Source: a virus. From it: a DNA stretch of 29,416 nt. The DNA is taken from the IMG/VR virus record IMGVR_UViG_3300033143_005935, positions 1-29,416 of that record, one strand, 5' to 3'. The position numbers and the translations under genes were made by a program. Positions 15,075 to 22,574 of this stretch are shown in pieces (the stretch's first letter is position 1; each line of letters opens with the position of its first letter). Below the pieces are notes generated by a model. The model saw nothing but the letters and a program-made list of their open reading frames with translations. It was not told where the DNA came from and did no database searches.

Positions 15075-15476
15075 ATGGTTGATTCTAGTAATTATTTTTC
15101 AATGAGTATTCTTGAAAGAGAAACACAAAAAGCTTATGATGATGTAATAAAAAATTTTGATTTATATGAATTTGAACCTGGGAGAGCTGAGTATACTATT
15201 GAAATAATAGGCTCATCTGCCGCAGGAATATATATGCTTGATGAAATTATTGAGGATTTTGGGATACCTCTTTCTGATTACAATGGTCCAGAAGATGAAT
15301 TTTATTTAGATTACTGGGATGATGTACAAAATTTCTTTGATGATATATCAGCCGATTTAGATGAAAGAATTCCTCCATTACCCAATGAAAAGGAAGGGTA
15401 TGACTGGTTTTACTCTTTTGGTTTCAGCGAAGGTGATGGTTCTTATTGTTTATTTATTATTGTTGAAAAGATTTAA
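15075..15476 (+). CDS. Very acidic unknown protein, 133 aa
   Basis: About 32 Asp/Glu against about 7 Lys/Arg give a strongly negative protein. Acidic residues cluster at 54-60 (D-E-I-I-E-D), 72-100 and again near the C-terminus, mixed with aromatic residues (D-Y-W-D-D-V-Q-N-F-F-D-D). A strand-rich end (Y-C-L-F-I-I-V-E) suggests a folded alpha/beta domain and not a disordered tail. AGAGGAG gives a strong start. The charge pattern resembles DNA-mimic inhibitors such as anti-restriction proteins, but no family is recognised. Confidence 0.68.
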   Translation: MVDSSNYFSMSILERETQKAYDDVIKNFDLYEFEPGRAEYTIEIIGSSAAGIYMLDEIIEDFGIPLSDYNGPEDEFYLDYWDDVQNFFDDISADLDERIPPLPNEKEGYDWFYSFGFSEGDGSYCLFIIVEKI

Positions 15477-15490
15477 AAAGGATGTAAAAA

Positions 15491-15988
15491 TTGAGTATTC
15501 AGGATAGATTAGCTAATAACTTATCATCATTACAAAGAAAATTATTTAACCAGCAAATTGAATTAGTTGGTAGTGAACTTGAAGTTATTAGACTAAAAAC
15601 TACTTTAGATAAATATGAAGATGAAACTATTGAAGTTATTTCTTCTGATGTTATTGTAGTACAATTGGATATTCCATCTGAAATACCCCTATATAGACTG
15701 AGAGGTACAACACAAGATACTATCGATGATACAACAGGTTTATATTTATATGAAATACTTCCAATTGAAGGGTATAGCCGATTTGAGGATAATGTAGAAA
15801 AATTTGATATTATCATTAAAAAAATAAAAGATGAAAATGATGTTACAAACCCAATGTTAATGGTTTTAAGAGTTTCAGAAGTCTTTGGTAGTATTAATGC
15901 AAATGCATTAGTATGGAAAAAATTTAATTGTGCTCCATATAATATGACTTTAACAGCAGAAATACAAGCTATAATTGATGCTTATTGA
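15491..15988 (+). CDS. Unknown protein with N-terminal coiled coil, 165 aa
   Basis: The start is TTG at 15491, with AAGGA at 15478-15482 eight bases upstream; no ATG is suitably placed. Residues 1-45 are a coiled coil (L-S-S-L-Q-R-K-L-F-N-Q-Q). A beta-rich domain follows with S-S-D-V-I-V-V-Q-L-D-I-P-S-E-I-P-L and E-I-L-P-I-E-G-Y, then F-E-D-N-V-E-K-F-D. The coiled coil plus beta domain would suit a virion or assembly protein, but no family is recognised. Confidence 0.68.
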   Translation: MSIQDRLANNLSSLQRKLFNQQIELVGSELEVIRLKTTLDKYEDETIEVISSDVIVVQLDIPSEIPLYRLRGTTQDTIDDTTGLYLYEILPIEGYSRFEDNVEKFDIIIKKIKDENDVTNPMLMVLRVSEVFGSINANALVWKKFNCAPYNMTLTAEIQAIIDAY

Positions 15989-16001
15989 AAAGGACGATAT
16001 A

Positions 16002-16217
16002 ATGATAAAAATAAAAAATTTTGGAGAAGCAATCCTTAATCCAGATTTTGATTATAACTTTCCAACTTTTAGTAGGTTTTATACATGGATGAAATTACAT
16101 CCTGAAATGAATTTAGCTCAAAAGAAAAGTATTCATATTGATGGTATTGCTTATGATTCACCATTAGAGGTTTTGCAAAAGAATCCTGATAAGTTAAGGG
16201 GTATTTTTAAGAAGTGA
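16002..16217 (+). CDS. Small tagged unknown protein, 71 aa
   Basis: ATG at 16002 follows AAAAGGA (15988-15994). The N-terminus M-I-K-I-K-N-F-G-E is the recurrent tag. The rest is aromatic-rich (F-P-T-F-S-R-F-Y-T-W-M-K-L) with an I-D-G-I-A-Y-D-S-P-L-E-V-L segment. The gene at 18712 has a comparable N-G-V-K-Y-K-S-P-W-D motif after its tag, suggesting a shared small module of the form G-x-x-Y-x-S-P. Function is unknown; packaging in the head is inferred from the tag. Confidence 0.65.
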   Translation: MIKIKNFGEAILNPDFDYNFPTFSRFYTWMKLHPEMNLAQKKSIHIDGIAYDSPLEVLQKNPDKLRGIFKK

Positions 16218-16450
16218 AAAAATTTTTAGAAAATAATATAGTTACTTATCAAATTTTAGTAGATAATGAAAAATTTTTTCAAGCAATTAAAGAAGATTTT
16301 GAAGAATTAAATGGAACTATATTAAGTGCTATTTATAATCCCCAATTATATATTTATAGTGTAAGGATTAGTGCTACAGATAGGAAAAAATTTGAGCATA
16401 TATTGGAAATTTTTGATATTACTATTTGGGATATTTTAGATAAAGGATAG
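16214..16450 (+). CDS. Small unknown protein, 78 aa
   Basis: A GTG start overlaps the previous stop (GTGA), so translation is probably coupled. The N-terminus M-K-K-F-L-E-N is a short, loose form of the tag. The body looks like a ferredoxin-like alpha/beta unit: strand T-Y-Q-I-L-V, helix F-F-Q-A-I-K-E-D-F-E-E-L, strand Y-I-Y-S-V-R-I. No family is recognised. Confidence 0.6.
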   Translation: MKKFLENNIVTYQILVDNEKFFQAIKEDFEELNGTILSAIYNPQLYIYSVRISATDRKKFEHILEIFDITIWDILDKG

Positions 16451-16455
16451 TATAA

Positions 16456-16827
16456 ATGATACAAATAAAAAAATTTAAAGAACAATCAAAATATTTTCAA
16501 GTTGATTTACGAGATAAAGGAGTTTTATTACCATCTTATACTCGTAAAAAAGCAAGTAAGGAACTTTATAATTTAACCTATAATACTTATTTTGATGGTA
16601 TTCCAATAGATAAAATTGAGGCTATTCTTAGAAAATATGATATATACCTTATGAATGAAGATGGAACTCCCTTTTCGGCTATTTTTGTAGGACGGAGTGC
16701 AGATTGTTATATTGATTTGGCTTTATATACGAATAGTGAATATAAAAGAATTAAAAATGCATCTTTAGCTCTTCAATGGTACAAATTAGAAAGTGGAAGA
16801 TATGAAATAAATGCATATCTTACTTAG
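16456..16827 (+). CDS. Tagged unknown protein, 123 aa
   Basis: The N-terminus M-I-Q-I-K-K-F-K-E is the recurrent tag, after an AAAGGA ribosome site. The body contains a helix-loop segment (K-A-S-K-E-L-Y-N-L-T-Y-N-T-Y) and a second domain with Y-D-I-Y-L-M-N-E-D-G-T-P-F-S-A-I-F-V-G, ending in L-Q-W-Y-K-L-E-S-G-R-Y-E-I. This resembles small alpha/beta proteins, but I do not recognise a family. Confidence 0.65.
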   Translation: MIQIKKFKEQSKYFQVDLRDKGVLLPSYTRKKASKELYNLTYNTYFDGIPIDKIEAILRKYDIYLMNEDGTPFSAIFVGRSADCYIDLALYTNSEYKRIKNASLALQWYKLESGRYEINAYLT

Positions 16828-16839
16828 GAGAGTATTTTA

Positions 16840-17079
16840 ATGATTAAAATAAAAAAGTTTGAAGAAGGATTACATACCCGTCAAATAAAACCATATGTTT
16901 TGGATGCCCTATATCTTAATGGGAAATTGGTTGGTTTTAATTATTATGGGCATACTTTTGTAGATGATAATTATTCAGAGCTTAAAGGTTATAATTATAT
17001 TGTAGACCCACACATTTTAGACCCAAAAAGGTCAACACCGGCAGAATTATTTGCACAATTAGAGGAAACTAAGAATTGA
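16840..17079 (+). CDS. Tagged unknown protein, 79 aa
   Basis: The N-terminus M-I-K-I-K-K-F-E-E-G-L is the cleanest copy of the tag, with a predicted cut after Glu9. AGGAG precedes the start. The remaining 70 residues contain L-Y-L-N-G-K-L-V-G-F-N-Y-Y-G-H-T-F and an acidic C-terminal helix (A-E-L-F-A-Q-L-E-E-T). No family is recognised. Confidence 0.65.
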   Translation: MIKIKKFEEGLHTRQIKPYVLDALYLNGKLVGFNYYGHTFVDDNYSELKGYNYIVDPHILDPKRSTPAELFAQLEETKN

Positions 17080-17480
17080 ATAAAAATAGTACTGGTTTAA
17101 TTTTAAAAAAGAATTTAGGACTTGAAAAGTTTAAGTATGTAAAAATTGCTAGAGCACTTGTAAGTTCTTATAAAATTCTTTTTATATGGTATGATAGTAG
17201 ACGTCCTACTATACCACTTACTACTTATAGAATTCGACAATGGCCATGGAATGCAATGATTTTTAGTGGTACTGAATTGTTTCATAATACTGATAAAGGT
17301 ACGGTTTTTACTCCACCCATTTCAATAGAAAATTATAACGGTATAATTCGTGGTGCATTAATTGTTACTGTTGATATGGTAGGAAATAATTTGATTGATG
17401 ATAAATTTTTTACGAAAAAATTTAAAGAAAACTATACTCCTATGAAGATTAAATATTATGAATATAATAAATTACAATAA
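17076..17480 (+). CDS. Unknown protein, 134 aa
   Basis: The start is TTG overlapping the preceding stop (TTGA), with AGAGGAAA about eight bases upstream. The protein is basic and aromatic: L-F-I-W-Y-D-S-R-R-P-T-I-P-L-T-T-Y-R-I-R-Q-W-P-W is striking, and a beta-rich part (G-A-L-I-V-T-V-D-M-V-G) follows. It could be a virion protein. The next gene begins inside its 3' end. No family is recognised. Confidence 0.62.
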   Translation: MNKNSTGLILKKNLGLEKFKYVKIARALVSSYKILFIWYDSRRPTIPLTTYRIRQWPWNAMIFSGTELFHNTDKGTVFTPPISIENYNGIIRGALIVTVDMVGNNLIDDKFFTKKFKENYTPMKIKYYEYNKLQ

Positions 17481-17997
17481 ATTTGTGAATAATGCTTCTA
17501 CCAAATACCAAAATAAGTATCTTGAACTTTGGGACGAACAAAAAAAAATGACAATCATTGAACTAAAGAAAAAAGAAAAAATTTTACTTAATAACATTAA
17601 AAAGAAACTATCAGAACTAAGAAAATTCTTAGAGGGATTAAATGAGTGTTATGAGGATGTTGTATATCGATTTTATCATCAATCTTATAAAGTAAGTCTT
17701 TATAAACCATTTATTTCTGATGCTGTTGAATTATTGGAATCTTTGTCACCTTTAGATTATAAATATTTAGAAATTTTAAAAATGTCTTTTCAGAAAATTA
17801 AAATAAATGCTACGGGTAAAGATATTTTTGAAACTTGTCAAAAAGATAAATTTTCTTCCAAAGAAACTGTTGAAGCATATTTTCATATTAAATATCTTTT
17901 TGAAATGATAGTTAAATATGGTCAAAAATTAGAAACACCACCAGAAATATTACCTATAGGGTGGGCAGCAGTTTTATATTTGTATGGATTAAGATAA
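17458..17997 (+). CDS. Helical unknown protein, 179 aa
   Basis: The ATG lies 23 bases inside the previous gene in another frame, an overlap seen elsewhere in compact phage operons. The N-terminus M-N-I-I-N-Y-N-K-F-V is a loose tag. Residues 20-60 form a Lys/Leu-rich coiled coil; the rest is helical with F-E-T-C-Q-K-D-K-F and ends with P-I-G-W-A-A-V-L-Y-L-Y-G. No family is recognised and the ribosome site is weak. Confidence 0.6.
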   Translation: MNIINYNKFVNNASTKYQNKYLELWDEQKKMTIIELKKKEKILLNNIKKKLSELRKFLEGLNECYEDVVYRFYHQSYKVSLYKPFISDAVELLESLSPLDYKYLEILKMSFQKIKINATGKDIFETCQKDKFSSKETVEAYFHIKYLFEMIVKYGQKLETPPEILPIGWAAVLYLYGLR

Positions 17998-18016
17998 ACC
18001 ATAAGGAAATAGATAA

Positions 18017-18709
18017 ATGTCGATTCGTATAAGAACGAAATTTTTCAGTAATCAATTTAAATTAAATGAATGGATAAATTTATCAGATTTAAAACAATCA
18101 ATGGGTATGTCCGATTTTACAAAAAAAACACGAAAACAAAGAAATAAAGAATTTGGAACTGAAAATAAAAAAGCGAAACTTATTGATGTAAAGCTTAATG
18201 AAAAAGAAAAATATATTGATTTTTATTGGTTAACAGAACCAACTTATCCAATTTATCCAAAAGATTATGTTTATAAAAATACAAATCCAAAAGTAAATTT
18301 TAAACTTGAACCAGATAATTCTAAAACTTATACTCTCATTATTAGGGTTATAGATTTTTTTGAGTGGCTGAGTACTTATCCAGATAAAACAGAAATTACA
18401 GAAAAAGATATTAAGGACATTTTTGATGTTTCATATATTCAGGTTTGGTCAGATGACCCAAGTTTTCATTGGCAAGGAATGAATTATTGGATATCTCAAT
18501 TAGACGGTAGTATATATCCAACTAAAATTAAACCAAAAAGATGGAATTCTCCTAAATTACATGGTGATGGTAATGCTTTTGTATCAAAACACTTAGGTGG
18601 TTTAATAAATAATATTAGATTTTGGTATAATCCTATGGCAAGTATGTTAACAAATAGATTGAGAAAAGCCGGCTATATCGAAAGAGAAAAAGGTAAAATA
18701 CGGAAATAA
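18017..18709 (+). CDS. Unknown protein with S-F-H-W-Q-G motif, 230 aa
   Basis: The product begins with a basic segment (S-I-R-I-R-T-K-F-F) and a Lys/Arg-rich helix (K-K-T-R-K-Q-R-N-K-E). A domain with F-Y-W-L-T-E-P-T-Y-P-I-Y-P follows, then the conserved-looking W-S-D-D-P-S-F-H-W-Q-G-M-N-Y-W and I-K-P-K-R-W-N. The tail is basic (R-L-R-K-A-G-Y-I-E-R). AAGGAA precedes the start. I believe similar proteins occur in other large phages, without function. The basic charge would suit nucleic-acid contact inside the head. Confidence 0.68.
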   Translation: MSIRIRTKFFSNQFKLNEWINLSDLKQSMGMSDFTKKTRKQRNKEFGTENKKAKLIDVKLNEKEKYIDFYWLTEPTYPIYPKDYVYKNTNPKVNFKLEPDNSKTYTLIIRVIDFFEWLSTYPDKTEITEKDIKDIFDVSYIQVWSDDPSFHWQGMNYWISQLDGSIYPTKIKPKRWNSPKLHGDGNAFVSKHLGGLINNIRFWYNPMASMLTNRLRKAGYIEREKGKIRK

Positions 18710-18711
18710 TA

Positions 18712-19191
18712 ATGATTAGAATTAAACAATTTCAAGAAAAATGGGTTAATGGTGTAAAATATAAATCCCCATGGGATATAATGGAATACTATGAGATATT
18801 TCAAAATCCCTCATTGAGAGAATTAAAAGATGCAAGTAATTCTAGGGTAAGGGGTGTTGTATTAAAAAATGGCGATTTTTATATTGTTAAAAACTCTCAA
18901 GGATTGATTCATGATAATATTCTTGAAATACTTTTTAAAGCTGGTAATATTATAACAAATAAATGGGTTGAAGATTGGTATGCAAAACTAGATAGTTTAG
19001 ATGAATTTTTATGTATAATACAAATTACACAATCATTAAAATTTGCTATTGCAGAAAGTTATGGTTTTACTGGTTTAGATTTTGATGATGAAATTCTTAA
19101 TCAGTATAAAAAAATGTTTGAGAAGAAAAATCCACAGTATAGTTTGTCATTGGAACTTATTTCATCATTGGAATGGGGATTAGATTTATGA
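18712..19191 (+). CDS. Tagged unknown protein, 159 aa
   Basis: The N-terminus M-I-R-I-K-Q-F-Q-E is the recurrent tag, followed at once by V-N-G-V-K-Y-K-S-P-W-D-I-M. A small beta unit (V-R-G-V-V-L-K-N-G-D-F-Y-I-V) precedes a helical, acidic half with E-D-W-Y-A-K-L-D-S and F-A-I-A-E-S-Y-G-F. The stop overlaps the next start. No family is recognised; head packaging is inferred from the tag. Confidence 0.65.
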   Translation: MIRIKQFQEKWVNGVKYKSPWDIMEYYEIFQNPSLRELKDASNSRVRGVVLKNGDFYIVKNSQGLIHDNILEILFKAGNIITNKWVEDWYAKLDSLDEFLCIIQITQSLKFAIAESYGFTGLDFDDEILNQYKKMFEKKNPQYSLSLELISSLEWGLDL

Positions 19192-20228
19192 AACAAATGG
19201 AACAAGATTTATTTTTAAAATTATTTGAACATAGTATGGCAGAAATACATAGTTTAGAAGTTAATGATTTTGTTGATAGTGATGAATCAGAGATTTTATC
19301 AATATTTGAAATGTGGTACGAAATTGAATATAAATATAATCAAATATTAAATAAAGATTTTAAAGGTGTTCCTCAAAGAAAAGAAAAATTATTAGAATTA
19401 CTTGAAGAAAAGGCTATCGATATTAATATTATTATTGCAGAATCATTAGCCATGGTCTTTGAAGAATGGCTAGATAGTCATGCGATATTAAATCCAAAAC
19501 AATGGGCTGAAGCACGTTATAAGGTTGCAGAAGAACTTGGTTTTTACGAACTCTGTAATTTAGCCTTTACAGAATATCAAAGATATAGTAATTATTATTT
19601 TGATGATGCTCTTGATATCATCTTAATGGATATTGAAAAGTATCCACTTTTTATGGAAGTTATTTCAAATCTCACTAGAGAAACTTTTCAATTTGAACTA
19701 GAGGATATGAATTGGAATGAATTTGTTGAAACATATCCAGATTTACAAAAAGAATTTGGTTTTAAAAATAAAGATGACGTGGAACGATTTTTATCACAAC
19801 CATTATCTGGAAATTTTCTTAGAGAATATTTTAATATAGGCTTATTGAGTTTAAATATTAAAAATTTTACAGATATAATAGAAAATGTTTTAGATAATTT
19901 GCTTTTTTCAAAAAAAGAATTCCTTGTAGAATTATATGAAAATTTAGTTTTTCCAGTATGGTTTGACTATTGGAAACAACAAGGAATAGTTGAAACTCGA
20001 AATAATGTACAAAAAATTTATGATATTCTTGAAAAAATAGAATCTTTTTCAATACAAGGACAATTTATGAATATTAATATCGCAATTAATACTACACATC
20101 AAACAGGTAGTATGATGGATTATTATGAAGAACACTTTGGAATTAATAAAGAGGATTTAGAACATTTATCAGAAATGGATACATCAGAATGGGATAAAGA
20201 ATTAAAAGAAATTGGGGTAATAGTTTAA
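19188..20228 (+). CDS. Acidic helical unknown protein, 346 aa
   Basis: ATG at 19188 is chosen because it overlaps the previous stop as ATGA and has GGGGA upstream; an in-frame ATG lies 15 bases earlier. The protein is helical and acidic throughout, with A-M-V-F-E-E-W-L-D-S-H-A and N-P-K-Q-W-A-E-A-R-Y-K. The end carries N-I-A-I-N-T-T-H-Q-T-G-S-M-M-D-Y-Y, which reads like a conserved helical motif. It is the largest gene of the accessory operon. No family is recognised. Confidence 0.7.
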   Translation: MKQMEQDLFLKLFEHSMAEIHSLEVNDFVDSDESEILSIFEMWYEIEYKYNQILNKDFKGVPQRKEKLLELLEEKAIDINIIIAESLAMVFEEWLDSHAILNPKQWAEARYKVAEELGFYELCNLAFTEYQRYSNYYFDDALDIILMDIEKYPLFMEVISNLTRETFQFELEDMNWNEFVETYPDLQKEFGFKNKDDVERFLSQPLSGNFLREYFNIGLLSLNIKNFTDIIENVLDNLLFSKKEFLVELYENLVFPVWFDYWKQQGIVETRNNVQKIYDILEKIESFSIQGQFMNINIAINTTHQTGSMMDYYEEHFGINKEDLEHLSEMDTSEWDKELKEIGVIV

Positions 20229-20251
20229 AATATAAGAAAAGGATATTAAAA

Positions 20252-20941
20252 GTGTTTAAAATGTTTAATTCAAAAAAATTAGAAGAAGGTGTTTATGATT
20301 ATGGAATTTTTAAAGCTTTCTTTTTAGCGGGTGGTCCAGGTTCTGGAAAATCTTTTGTTACTCAAAGAGTTACTGGTGGTTTAAATCTAAAACTTATTAA
20401 TTCAGATTTAGCTTTTGAAGTAGGATTAAGAAAAGTAAATTTATCTTTAAATATATCTACAATGACAGATGAAGAATATGAAATAGCTATGAATATTAGA
20501 AATAGAGCAAAAGATATTACCAATTTAAGACAAGAACTAGCAATTCAGGGAAGACTTGGACTTGTTATTGATGGAACAGGTAAAGATTATAATAAAATTG
20601 TAGGTCAAGCAAAAGCACTCCAAGAAATTGGTTATGATACTTATATGATTTTTGTTAATACATCCCTAGAAATTGCTTTAGAACGAAATAGAAAAAGAAA
20701 TAGAACTGTACCAGAAGAAATTGTTGTAAGGGGTTGGAACGCAGTACAATCAAATACGGGATTGTTTCAAGATTTTTTTGGAACTCAAAATTTTATTATT
20801 GTTGATAATAATAATATAACCGAGGATATTCTTTTAAAAATTTGGAAAAAAATAAATAAATTTATTGATGAACCTGTTGAAAATTATATTGCAAAACAAT
20901 GGATTCAGAAAGAATTAGAACTAAAGAAAAGAGAGGTTTAA
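20252..20941 (+). CDS. P-loop kinase, zeta-toxin/polynucleotide-kinase-like
   Basis: GTG at 20252 is the start: AAGGA (20239-20243) is eight bases before it, whereas the ATG nine bases later would be 17 away. The 229-residue protein has a short N-terminal leader (M-F-K-M-F-N-S-K-K-L-E-E-G-V-Y-D) and then A-G-G-P-G-S-G-K-S, Walker A at 27-34. N-S-D at 50-52 and L-V-I-D-G-T-G at 104-110 follow, then a basic lid with E-R-N-R-K-R-N-R (144-151). This is the layout of zeta-toxin/AAA_33-type small-molecule or nucleotide kinases. The L-E-E-G leader resembles a cleavable capsid-targeting sequence, so the enzyme may be packaged. The substrate is unknown. Confidence 0.8.
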   Translation: MFKMFNSKKLEEGVYDYGIFKAFFLAGGPGSGKSFVTQRVTGGLNLKLINSDLAFEVGLRKVNLSLNISTMTDEEYEIAMNIRNRAKDITNLRQELAIQGRLGLVIDGTGKDYNKIVGQAKALQEIGYDTYMIFVNTSLEIALERNRKRNRTVPEEIVVRGWNAVQSNTGLFQDFFGTQNFIIVDNNNITEDILLKIWKKINKFIDEPVENYIAKQWIQKELELKKREV

Positions 20942-20942
20942 A

Positions 20943-21356
20943 ATGCCAATACCAAAACCAAATAAAAATGAAACAGAAAAAGATTTTCATAGCAGATGTA
21001 TGTCTACAATATGGGATGAATATAAAGAAAATCCTAAGCAAGCAAATGCAATTTGTTATAGTGCTTGGGATAGAGCAAAAAAAGAGGAGAAAGATATGAT
21101 TAAAATTAATTCAAATGTTATAATCAATAAAAATATTATGCTAGAAAAAGGTGATAAAATTAAATTGATTGAGGCTTTTAATATTGGTGATAAAGTCAAA
21201 ATGACTGATGCTGGTCTTATGATGTATGGTAATAAATATGAAAATCAAATATTCACTATTAAAAAAGTCATTTCAGATGATAGAAGAGGTGTCTTTACTT
21301 ATGAGTTAATGGGACTTCCATTTATAGTTAGTGATGTTGATATTCAAAGAATATAA
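20943..21356 (+). CDS. Two-part unknown protein with R-C-M-S / A-I-C-Y-S-A-W module
   Basis: The 137-residue product begins with F-H-S-R-C-M-S and, after a helix, A-N-A-I-C-Y-S-A-W-D-R-A-K. This short module is one I associate with head-morphogenesis and protease-linked phage proteins. After a charged linker (K-K-E-E-K-D) a second part starts at Met52 (M-I-K-I-N-S-N) and contains K-L-I-E-A-F-N-I-G-D-K-V-K-M and a beta-rich end. The linker DNA contains a strong ribosome site for Met52, so the gene may make two products. The start is one base after the kinase stop. Confidence 0.68.
   Translation: MPIPKPNKNETEKDFHSRCMSTIWDEYKENPKQANAICYSAWDRAKKEEKDMIKINSNVIINKNIMLEKGDKIKLIEAFNIGDKVKMTDAGLMMYGNKYENQIFTIKKVISDDRRGVFTYELMGLPFIVSDVDIQRI
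21096..21356 (+). CDS. Possible nested product of the gene at 20943
   Basis: GAGGAG at 21084-21089 lies six bases before the in-frame ATG at 21096, better than most start sites in the window. The 86-residue product starts M-I-K-I-N and contains L-I-E-A-F-N-I-G-D-K-V-K-M, which reads as a tag-like leader and then a small beta domain of the kind beginning G-D-x-V. It may be the remains of a separate tagged gene now fused in frame, still independently translated. Confidence 0.5.
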   Translation: MIKINSNVIINKNIMLEKGDKIKLIEAFNIGDKVKMTDAGLMMYGNKYENQIFTIKKVISDDRRGVFTYELMGLPFIVSDVDIQRI

Positions 21357-21371
21357 TCAGGAGAAATTAAA

Positions 21372-21638
21372 ATGCGTATATTAAAAAATTATAAAACAAA
21401 AATTAATGAACAATTTAAAAATATGATTGAACAGAAATTTATTGTATCATCATATGGTGACCCAAGTGTTGGGTTTTATGGTATGTATGCTGAAGTTACT
21501 TTTGCTTCAGATAATAAACTTGATTCACAAGATATAAAAGAAATTAAAGAATTTTTACAAGAATTTTATGATGTTTTACCAAATGAAGTATTTACAGAAG
21601 AAGAAATGGATGTTTTAAATAAACAGCCATGGGATTAA
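21372..21638 (+). CDS. Small unknown protein, 88 aa
   Basis: The N-terminus M-R-I-L-K-N-Y-K-T-K-I-N-E is a looser form of the tag. A beta segment (F-Y-G-M-Y-A-E-V-T-F) and an acidic helix (I-K-E-I-K-E-F-L-Q-E-F) follow, and the tail is acidic. CAGGAG precedes the ATG. No family is recognised. Confidence 0.62.
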   Translation: MRILKNYKTKINEQFKNMIEQKFIVSSYGDPSVGFYGMYAEVTFASDNKLDSQDIKEIKEFLQEFYDVLPNEVFTEEEMDVLNKQPWD

Positions 21639-21641
21639 AAG

Positions 21642-21941
21642 ATGGATAAAAATATGTTTAAAATGAGAAAATTTGAAAAAAAGGATACAAGTACTTTCAA
21701 ATGTCCAAATTGTGGTACGAAAGTTTTAAAAGCTACAGGTTATTGTCTTAAATGCAAGAAAAAAGTAAAACCAGCTAAAAAAGAAAGTGTGTCTCGATAT
21801 TGTGAAATTTGGAGAACACAGGATAATAAATGGTATGTATCTCTTAGTGAAAAAGAATATGGAACAGAATCTTCAGCTAATCCTGATGGCTTTTTTGTGG
21901 ATAATTCTGGAAGTACTTATAAACGTAATCCCATTCTATGA
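21642..21941 (+). CDS. Zinc-ribbon protein, 99 aa
   Basis: Residues 21-38 hold a classic zinc ribbon: C21-P-N-C24-G-T-K and C35-L-K-C38, followed by a Lys-rich loop. The C-terminal half has Y-C-E-I-W-R-T-Q-D-N-K-W-Y-V-S-L, a beta hairpin type unit. The start is uncertain: ATG at 21642 or the in-frame ATG at 21654, which would begin M-F-K-M-R-K-F-E-K and match the recurrent tag. Zinc ribbons usually bind nucleic acid or protein; the target is not known. Confidence 0.7.
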   Translation: MDKNMFKMRKFEKKDTSTFKCPNCGTKVLKATGYCLKCKKKVKPAKKESVSRYCEIWRTQDNKWYVSLSEKEYGTESSANPDGFFVDNSGSTYKRNPIL

Positions 21942-21971
21942 TATTTAAAAATAAACAAGGAATAAATAATT

Positions 21972-22226
21972 ATGCTATATATAAGAAAACGATTTGAAAG
22001 TGCTATGATTGCTGATTTAAAAGATTATGCTAGACAACAAATATTACAAGGTTGGAAACCAAAAGATAATCTTTTCTCAGTAGATACTATTAATTCTATT
22101 CCTTTCATGGTTTTAACTCAAGGTAAGAAAAGAATGCTATTATATAAAACCCCCTTTGGTGGAATTAAACAAAAGATTTTAACACAAAAAGAATTAGATG
22201 ATTACTTATATAAAATGACCTACTAG
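21972..22226 (+). CDS. Small basic unknown protein, 84 aa
   Basis: The N-terminus M-L-Y-I-R-K-R-F-E-S is tag-like. A helix (A-D-L-K-D-Y-A-R-Q-Q-I-L-Q-G-W) and a beta hairpin (F-M-V-L-T-Q-G-K-K-R-M-L-L-Y) follow, and a last helix ends the protein. CAAGGA precedes the start. No family is recognised. Confidence 0.62.
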   Translation: MLYIRKRFESAMIADLKDYARQQILQGWKPKDNLFSVDTINSIPFMVLTQGKKRMLLYKTPFGGIKQKILTQKELDDYLYKMTY

Positions 22227-22261
22227 TTTTTCAAATACTAATAATAATGGGAGTGGTAATC

Positions 22262-22555
22262 ATGAAAATTTTTGAAAAGGCCAAAAATATTTTGAGTAAA
22301 ATATTTGGAGCTACGACTATCTTAACGATTTTATCTTTTATTGTTATTCTGATTATTAAATTAATACGTGGAAAGAATACTGAAGATTTTTCTGATGTTG
22401 ATAATTTCCTTGATACAATAAATGAAAGAATCATTAATCTTAAGACTGAAAAAGAAAGAATTCAGAAAGAAAAAGAAAGAATAAAAGATTTTCGTAATAA
22501 TCTAGAAATAAATAAAGCAACTCGTGAAAAAGTTGTTAAGAAGTACATTAAATAA
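22262..22555 (+). CDS. Single-pass membrane protein with coiled coil, possible i-spanin
   Basis: ATG at 22262 follows GGGAG (22249-22253) by eight bases. The 97-residue product has a short basic N-terminus (M-K-I-F-E-K-A-K), one membrane segment at about 18-35 (I-L-T-I-L-S-F-I-V-I-L-I-I), then Lys/Glu heptads (K-T-E-K-E-R-I-Q-K-E-K-E-R-I) to the end. One anchor plus a periplasmic coiled coil is the shape of Rz-type i-spanins, and a secreted protein follows 19 bases later. No sequence family is recognised and lysis function is inference. Confidence 0.62.
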   Translation: MKIFEKAKNILSKIFGATTILTILSFIVILIIKLIRGKNTEDFSDVDNFLDTINERIINLKTEKERIQKEKERIKDFRNNLEINKATREKVVKKYIK

Positions 22556-22574
22556 CTAAAATGGGGGATTTATA

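Noticed and set aside
15499-15816. Antisense ORF opposite the gene at 15491
   Set aside because: It is a Ser/Ile-rich mirror of a forward gene that has a good ribosome site and start.
20899-21099. Forward ORF bridging the kinase end and the next gene
   Set aside because: It overlaps both coding regions in another frame, with Lys/Gln-rich low-complexity translation.
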